From assembly GCA_963786445.1 (NCBI GenBank), contig CAWAZU010000005.1, forward strand, positions 1-64,000: 64,000 nucleotides of DNA, given 5' to 3'. The position numbers were made by a program, and so were the translations under genes. The stretch comes from JAFKFJ01 sp963786445. GTDB taxonomy: Bacteria > Pseudomonadota > Alphaproteobacteria > Acetobacterales > Acetobacteraceae. This document shows positions 59,529 through 64,000 of the stretch, piece by piece (within the stretch, counting starts at the first letter, position 1; each line of letters opens with the position of its first letter). The notes beneath the pieces are model-generated. The model was not told the origin of the DNA, searched no databases, and saw only the letters and a list, made by a program, of their open reading frames with translations.

Positions 59529-59659
59529 GGCGCCATCCTGCGCGGGCGCAGGGGCGGGGTCAAATGTCCTGCCATTGCCGCGGCGTCCCGGCCGGCGCAG
59601 AGTAACATCTGCCCCGCCTGCCGGGACGTAAGCAGAGGACAGCAGCAGGAGCTCGGGCC

Positions 59660-60653
59660 ATGTTCATCCGTCGGCGGCGAGGCTGGGAGATCCCGGAGCG
59701 GGAGGCGACCGCGGAATCGGTCGTGCTGCGGCGCCGCGCGCTGCTCGGGCGCGCCGCGGCCGGCGGGGCCGCCGGCGTGCTGGCCGCGGCTTCGGCCGGG
59801 CCGGCGCGCGCCTGGAGCCTGTTCAGCAGCGCGCCGCCGGCGCCGCCGGTGCCGCTGCAAGCCGCTGGCGGCGCCGCGGAATGCGCGCTACGTCGCCGGC
59901 CGCGCGCTGACCGACGCCAATGCGGTCGAGCACTACAACAATTTCTACGAGTTCAGCGACGGCAAGTCGCTCGCCGACGATGCGCAGGCGCTGAAGATCG
60001 CACCCTGGACGATCGAACTGGCGGGCATGGTCAAGAGCAAGCGCACCATCGGCCTCGACGACCTGCTGAAGCAGATGCACCTGGAGGAGCGGGTGTATCG
60101 GCACCGCTGCGTCGAGGCGTGGGCGTTCACGGCGCCGTGGATCGGCTTCCCGCTGGCCGACCTGGTGAAGCTGGCCGAGCCGCTGGGCAGCGCAACCTAC
60201 CTCAAGTTCACCACGCTGGCCGATCCGAAGACCATGCCGGGCCTGCACAAGCCGTGGTATCCCTGGCCCTATACCGAGGGGCTGACCATGCAGGAGGCGA
60301 TGAACGAACTGGCATTCCTGTCGGTGGGCATGTATGGCAAGACCATGCCGCCGCAGGACGGCGCGCCGATCCGGCTGACGGTGCCGTGGAAATACGGCTT
60401 CAAGTCGGCCAAGTCGATCGTGCGCGTGGAGTTCACCGACCGGCGGCCGGAGACTTTCTGGGAGGGGCTGCAGTCGAGCGAGTACGGCTTCTGGGCCAAC
60501 GTCAACCCGGCGGTGCCGCACCCGCGCTGGAGCCAGGCGGAGGAACGGCTGATCGGCACCGACCAGATGGTGCCGACGCAGATCTGGAACGGCTATGGCG
60601 AGTTCGTGGCCGCGATGTATGCCGACAAGACCAAGGAGCGCCTGTTCGCGTGA
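59660..60653 (+). CDS. msrP: Protein-methionine-sulfoxide reductase catalytic subunit (one apparent frameshift)
   Basis: About 330 residues. Tat signal: VVLRRRALLGRAAAGGAAGVLAAA. After one extra base near 59,865: YNNFYEFSDGKSLADDAQAL, the Mo-ligand cysteine in RHRCVEAWAFTAPWIGFPL, and DGAPIRLTVPWKYGFKSAKSIV. Periplasmic molybdoenzyme repairing oxidised Met residues with the haem subunit MsrQ, which is not adjacent; the next gene is a small membrane protein. Confidence 0.93.
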
Positions 60654-60708
60654 AGCCCGCACCGTGCCGTGACCGCCCGGTCACGACTGTCATGCTCGCT
60701 TTCGCGGG

Positions 60709-61056
60709 ATGACCGGCGGGGCAGGTCGCAGCAGGGCGGCCGACGTGATCGCGGCGCGCGTGCTGGCGGTGCTGGCGGCGGCGAGCCTGGTTTCGGCGTT
60801 CGCGCTGGCGGCGCTGCTGCCGCCGGGGCTGACGCTGGCGCAACTGATCGCCATGTTCGACGCCGAGTTGCTCTACGCGATGCACGCATTCGTGGTCGGC
60901 CACGGCGCCGACTGGCTGTGGGGGCACGTGCTGATGCCGCTGCTGCTGCGGCCGTGCTGGCTGGTGCCGACCGGGTTCGGGCTGGTGTTCGCCGGCGGTG
61001 CGCTGACGCTCAATTCGCGCAAGGGCGTGCCGCGATCGCACCGGCGGCGGAGTTGA
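60709..61056 (+). CDS. Small membrane protein
   Basis: 115 residues, with a first membrane segment AARVLAVLAAASLVSAFALAAL and a second LVPTGFGLVFAGGAL. Follows msrP by 55 bases. I remember similar small two-helix proteins beside msrP or in its neighbourhood, but no function. Not MsrQ: too short and no haem-ligand histidines in helices. Confidence 0.65.
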   Translation: MTGGAGRSRAADVIAARVLAVLAAASLVSAFALAALLPPGLTLAQLIAMFDAELLYAMHAFVVGHGADWLWGHVLMPLLLRPCWLVPTGFGLVFAGGALTLNSRKGVPRSHRRRS

Positions 61057-61079
61057 GTCACGCGACCGTCCTGACTCGA

Positions 61080-61622
61080 ATGACGGTGCGCGCGTTCCTG
61101 GCATGGGACCTCGACCAGCCGGATCGCCACGAGTTGGTCGATGGCCTGCCGCGCGCCATGACCGGGGCGCGCCAGCGGCACGACCGCATCGTCGTCAACG
61201 TCATCGCTTCCCTGCACGCGCAGTTGCTGGATCGGGACTGCCGGCCCTTCACCGCTGACACGGCCGTGGCGGTGCCGGGGGGCAATGTCCGGCGGCCCGA
61301 TGCCGGCGTCGATTGCGGCCCGGACGACGACGACGCGCTGCACGCGAGCGATCCGCGGCTGCTCGTCGAAGTGCTGTCGCCGTCCACCCGCGAGTTCGAC
61401 CTGATCGAGAAGCTGGAGGAATATCGCGCCATCGAGCGGCTGGCGGCGATCGTGCTGCTGGACCCGGACGAGCCGCAGGCGATTTTGTGGAGCCGCGATC
61501 CGGCCGGAGCGCCGTGGGGCCACTCCGTGCTGCGCGGCCTGGATGCCGTCGTGGCGCTGCCCATGCTCGGCCTGGAGCTTCGCCTGGCCGATCTCTACGC
61601 GAAATTGCCTTTCCGGAGCTGA
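61080..61622 (+). CDS. Uma2-family protein (restriction-endonuclease-like fold)
   Basis: 180 residues from the ATG at 61080. Family pattern: FLAWDLDQPDRHELVDGLPRAM, VRRPDAGVDCG with the catalytic Asp, and LLVEVLSPSTREFDLIEKLEEYR with E-x-(S)...K in the PD-(D/E)XK arrangement. Uma2/DUF820 proteins are widespread; nuclease activity is presumed from the fold. No partner gene visible. Confidence 0.88.
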   Translation: MTVRAFLAWDLDQPDRHELVDGLPRAMTGARQRHDRIVVNVIASLHAQLLDRDCRPFTADTAVAVPGGNVRRPDAGVDCGPDDDDALHASDPRLLVEVLSPSTREFDLIEKLEEYRAIERLAAIVLLDPDEPQAILWSRDPAGAPWGHSVLRGLDAVVALPMLGLELRLADLYAKLPFRS

Positions 61623-61628
61623 GCCGGT

Positions 61629-62849
61629 TCAGCCCGCCTTGACGAACGGACAGCCGCCCTCGCTCACCGGCCGGAACGCCTGATCCGGCGGGATCGCCGC
61701 GACCAGCGCGAACAGGTCCCATGTCCCGTGCGATTCCGCGGGCGCCTTCACCCGCATCAGGTAGCGCGTGAACACCATCTTGTTGTCCTCGCGGATGCGC
61801 CCGTCGGCGGTGAAAACGTCGTTCACCGGCGCGGCCCGCATCGCCGCGACCACCGCGCGGCCTTCGTCGCTGCCGACCGCTGCCACCGCGCGCAGATAGT
61901 GCCCGACCGCCGAGTAGTCGGCGGCCTGCACGTCGTTGGGCATGCGCTGGCGGCGCGCGTAGAACCGTTTTGCCCAGGCGCGCGTGGCGTCGCTCGTGTC
62001 CCAGTACCACGACTGCATCACCTGCAGCCCCTGCGCCTTGGCCAGCCCGATCGCGTAGGCGGTGGCGAGGTAGAACGACGGCGCGGTCAGCACCTGGCGC
62101 GGCGTCAGCCCGAATTCGTGCGCCTGCTCGATGGCGTTCACCGTGTCGGTGCCGGCCGAGGCGAACACCACCACGTCCGCCCCCGACGCCTGCGCCTGCA
62201 ACAGATAGGAAGAAAAATCGGTGGTGTTCAGCGGATGCCGCACCGCGCCGAGCACTTTGCCGCCGCTGCGCCGCACCTCCGCCGCCGCATCCAACTCGAG
62301 CGAGAGGCCGAACGAGTAATCGACGGTGACGAAGAAGAACGTCTGCTTTCCCGCCTTGCGCAGGGCGCGTATCAGCGCCACGCCGTTGGACCAGTTGTCC
62401 TGCGCCCACTGGATCGAATTGGGCGAGCACGCCTTGCCGGTCAGGTCGGAGGAGACGGCGGAGACCGGGATGGCGACGCGGTCGGCCTCGCGCACCAGCC
62501 CTTGCAGGGCGAGCGCGATCGCCGAGTTGCCCATGTCGAGAATCATCCCGACCCGGCGCGGCCCGAGCCATTCGCGCGCGATGGCGACGCCGATGTCGGT
62601 CTTGTTCTGGTGGTCGGCGGAGAGCACCTCGATCGGCCTGCCGAGCACGCTGCCGCCGAAATCCTCGACCGCCATGCGCGCCGCCACCACCGAGTTGACG
62701 CCGCCGACATCGGCATAGGCGCCGGACATGTCGGCCAGCACGCCGATGCGGAACGGCTCGGCGGCGCGGGCACGCGGCGCGGCGGCGGCGAGGCCGAGGC
62801 CGCTCGCGAGCAGGACGCGGCGCGACAGCGTGGACGGCGTGCGGTGCAT
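61629..62849 (-). CDS. Amino-acid/amide-type ABC transporter substrate-binding protein
   Basis: 406 residues. Twin-arginine-like signal STLSRRVLLASGLGLAAAAPRARAA. Type I periplasmic-binding fold of the LivK/AmiC group: FRIGVLADMSGAYADVGGVN, MILDMGNSAIALALQGLV, and AQDNWSNGVALIRALRKAGKQTFFF. C-terminal GCPFVKAG. No permease or ATPase adjacent; ligand unknown. Confidence 0.9.
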   Translation of the reverse strand: MHRTPSTLSRRVLLASGLGLAAAAPRARAAEPFRIGVLADMSGAYADVGGVNSVVAARMAVEDFGGSVLGRPIEVLSADHQNKTDIGVAIAREWLGPRRVGMILDMGNSAIALALQGLVREADRVAIPVSAVSSDLTGKACSPNSIQWAQDNWSNGVALIRALRKAGKQTFFFVTVDYSFGLSLELDAAAEVRRSGGKVLGAVRHPLNTTDFSSYLLQAQASGADVVVFASAGTDTVNAIEQAHEFGLTPRQVLTAPSFYLATAYAIGLAKAQGLQVMQSWYWDTSDATRAWAKRFYARRQRMPNDVQAADYSAVGHYLRAVAAVGSDEGRAVVAAMRAAPVNDVFTADGRIREDNKMVFTRYLMRVKAPAESHGTWDLFALVAAIPPDQAFRPVSEGGCPFVKAG

Positions 62850-62860
62850 GTTTCGACCCC

Positions 62861-63830
62861 TCATGTGCCGCCGGATGATAGGATCGCCGCCGCGATCGAG
62901 GCCAGCACCGGCGCCACCGGAATCGCCGCCATGTCGGCCGCACCGAATTCCTGGGCGCGCAGGATGGTCAGACGCGGCGCGAAGGGCGCGAATTTGTCCG
63001 GGTCGGTCGGCCCGAACAGCGAGACCAGCGGCACCCCCGACGCCGCCAGCATGTGCCCGCCGCCGCAATCGCCCGCGACCGCGGCGGCGCAGCGCGCGCC
63101 GAGGGCGATGGTCAGTTCCACGCCCGACGCCCCGCCCGCTTCCTGCAACGGGAACCGTGCCTGCGGCAGCCGGGCCGCGAGCGACGGGAAAAAAATCGTG
63201 CTCGGCGGGGCCGAGGATCAGCACCGGCACGCGGCCGGATGCCTGCAGGGCCTCGGCGAGTGCGACGTGCCGCTCGACCGGCCATGCCTTGTGGCGCCCG
63301 CCGGCGCCGACGACCTGGGCAATGTAGCACGGCCCCGCCGGCAGCAGCGCCGCGGCACGCGCCACCGCCGCCGCGGGCAGCGCCACCGCGCCCGCCGCCA
63401 CGGCAGGCTGGCCGGAGGCGAACTCGGCGAGGTCGAGCAGGCGGCGGACCAGCAGCCGCGGCTTGCGATAGCCGCGCGGCGGCCGGGCGCCCGACAGCCA
63501 GTAATCCGCGGCGGCGGAGACGAAGCGGCGCGGGCGCAGCAGGCGCAACGCCAGCGTCGTGCCGACATGGCTCTGCGTGTCGATCAGCACGTCGAGCCGC
63601 GGCGCGCCCAGCGCCGCGCGCAACCCGGCGCCGACGCCGCATTCCTCGATCACGCGGTCGAGCAGCCCCGGCATCAGCGGCGCCAGCGCCCCGGCATAGG
63701 CGCTGCGCCCGCGCCCGGCGATCCAGATCAGCTCGGCGTGCGGAAAAGCGTGGCGCAGCGCGCGCACGAACGGCAGTTTGATCAGCGCGTCGCCGACCAG
63801 ATCGAGATCGACATAGGCGCCGACCGCTGC
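62861..63830 (-). CDS. Glycosyltransferase family 9 protein (one apparent frameshift; start unresolved)
   Basis: About 320 residues. YVDLDLVGDALIKLPFVRALRHAFP is the GT9 N-terminal strand-loop-helix, followed by IDTQSHVGTTLALRLLRPRR and CYIAQVVGAGGRHKAWPVERHVALAEAL; after one extra base near 63,190 come CGGGHMLAASGVPLVSLFGPTDP and the donor-binding end. No ATG or GTG precedes the first conserved strand in frame (open to 63872), so an indel near the start is likely. ADP-heptose-type LPS sugar transfer. Confidence 0.82.
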
Positions 63831-63887
63831 GGCGGACGCCGCCCGCCCCGTGGCGGCGGGCGGCCGAGGCTGCTAGAGCCGGGCGCC

Positions 63888-64000
63888 ATGCCGGTCGATC
63901 TGCCCCAGGCCGCCACGAACCCGCTCCTGTTCCGCCTCTGGCGCGAACACATCCGCCAGCACCGCGGCCGGCTGCTGCTGATCCTGCTGTTCACCGCCGC
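63888..64000 (+). CDS. ABC exporter permease/ATPase, N-terminal part (runs off window)
   Basis: Starts with ATG at 63888: PVDLPQAATNPLLFRLWREH, QHRGRLLLILLFTAA, the cytoplasmic lead and beginning of the first membrane helix as in MsbA-like lipid exporters. Only 37 codons are inside the window. Divergent from the GT9 gene, consistent with an envelope-lipid function. Assignment is by N-terminal pattern only. Confidence 0.6.
   Translation, partial: MPVDLPQAATNPLLFRLWREHIRQHRGRLLLILLFTA

Overview
The window comes from a GC-rich alphaproteobacterium, most probably of the Acetobacteraceae or a close Rhodospirillales relative. Support comes from the order trpG-trpD-trpC-moaC-moeA ... lexA-comEC-gltX, the cluster dcd-murA ... 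hisG-hisD-infA-maf, and a perfect alphaproteobacterial LexA box (GTTC-N7-GTTC) upstream of lexA. The family assignment is inference; no rRNA gene lies in the window.

1-13,200 is an accessory island packed with mobile elements. It contains a miniature Tn3-type element with 38-bp inverted repeats, a two-gene candidate defence operon (a multi-winged-helix-like protein plus a PD-(D/E)XK-type nuclease), and a DUF4338/DruA gene broken by an IS5-family element. It also has an IS630 element, a DUF3846 gene, an unknown Ala/Gly-rich protein, a second inverted copy of the same IS5 element, an AbiGi-like remnant cut by an IS66 element, a small gene split by an IS4 element, and a HicAB toxin-antitoxin pair. 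The island stops at the 3' end of a tRNA-Glu gene, a typical insertion boundary, but no integrase is visible.

13,200-28,700 is core chromosome: tRNA-Glu, dcd and murA; a 3.9-kb insertion between murA and hisG with a Phd/PIN toxin-antitoxin pair, one complete and one decayed member of a repeated unknown gene family, a copy of the murA 3' end, and an exported protein; then doxX, hisG-hisD, infA-maf-RNase E/G-yacG-amine oxidase, and the opposing radA, cvpA and purF.

28,700-47,700 is transport and accessory metabolism. It holds a ribose-type sugar ABC importer with a divergent GntR regulator, a DevC-type ABC export pair, an esterase, an acyltransferase, a peroxidase-like hydrolase, pyrB with a metal-ligand-less pyrC-like gene, a second member of the repeated gene family, and an EmrAB-type drug efflux pair. 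47,700-64,000 returns to core genes: gltX, comEC, lexA, moeA, moaC and trpCDG, with a GST/VOC/MetE-like trio between moeA and lexA. It continues with msrP, a Uma2 gene, an amino-acid-type solute-binding protein, a GT9 glycosyltransferase, and the start of an ABC exporter.

About twenty otherwise intact genes, many of them universally conserved (murA, hisD, radA, pyrB, lexA, trpC, trpG, moeA), carry single-base frameshifts, nearly all of them one extra base. This looks like residual sequencing error rather than mass pseudogenisation, so reading frames here should be corrected before functional conclusions are drawn.
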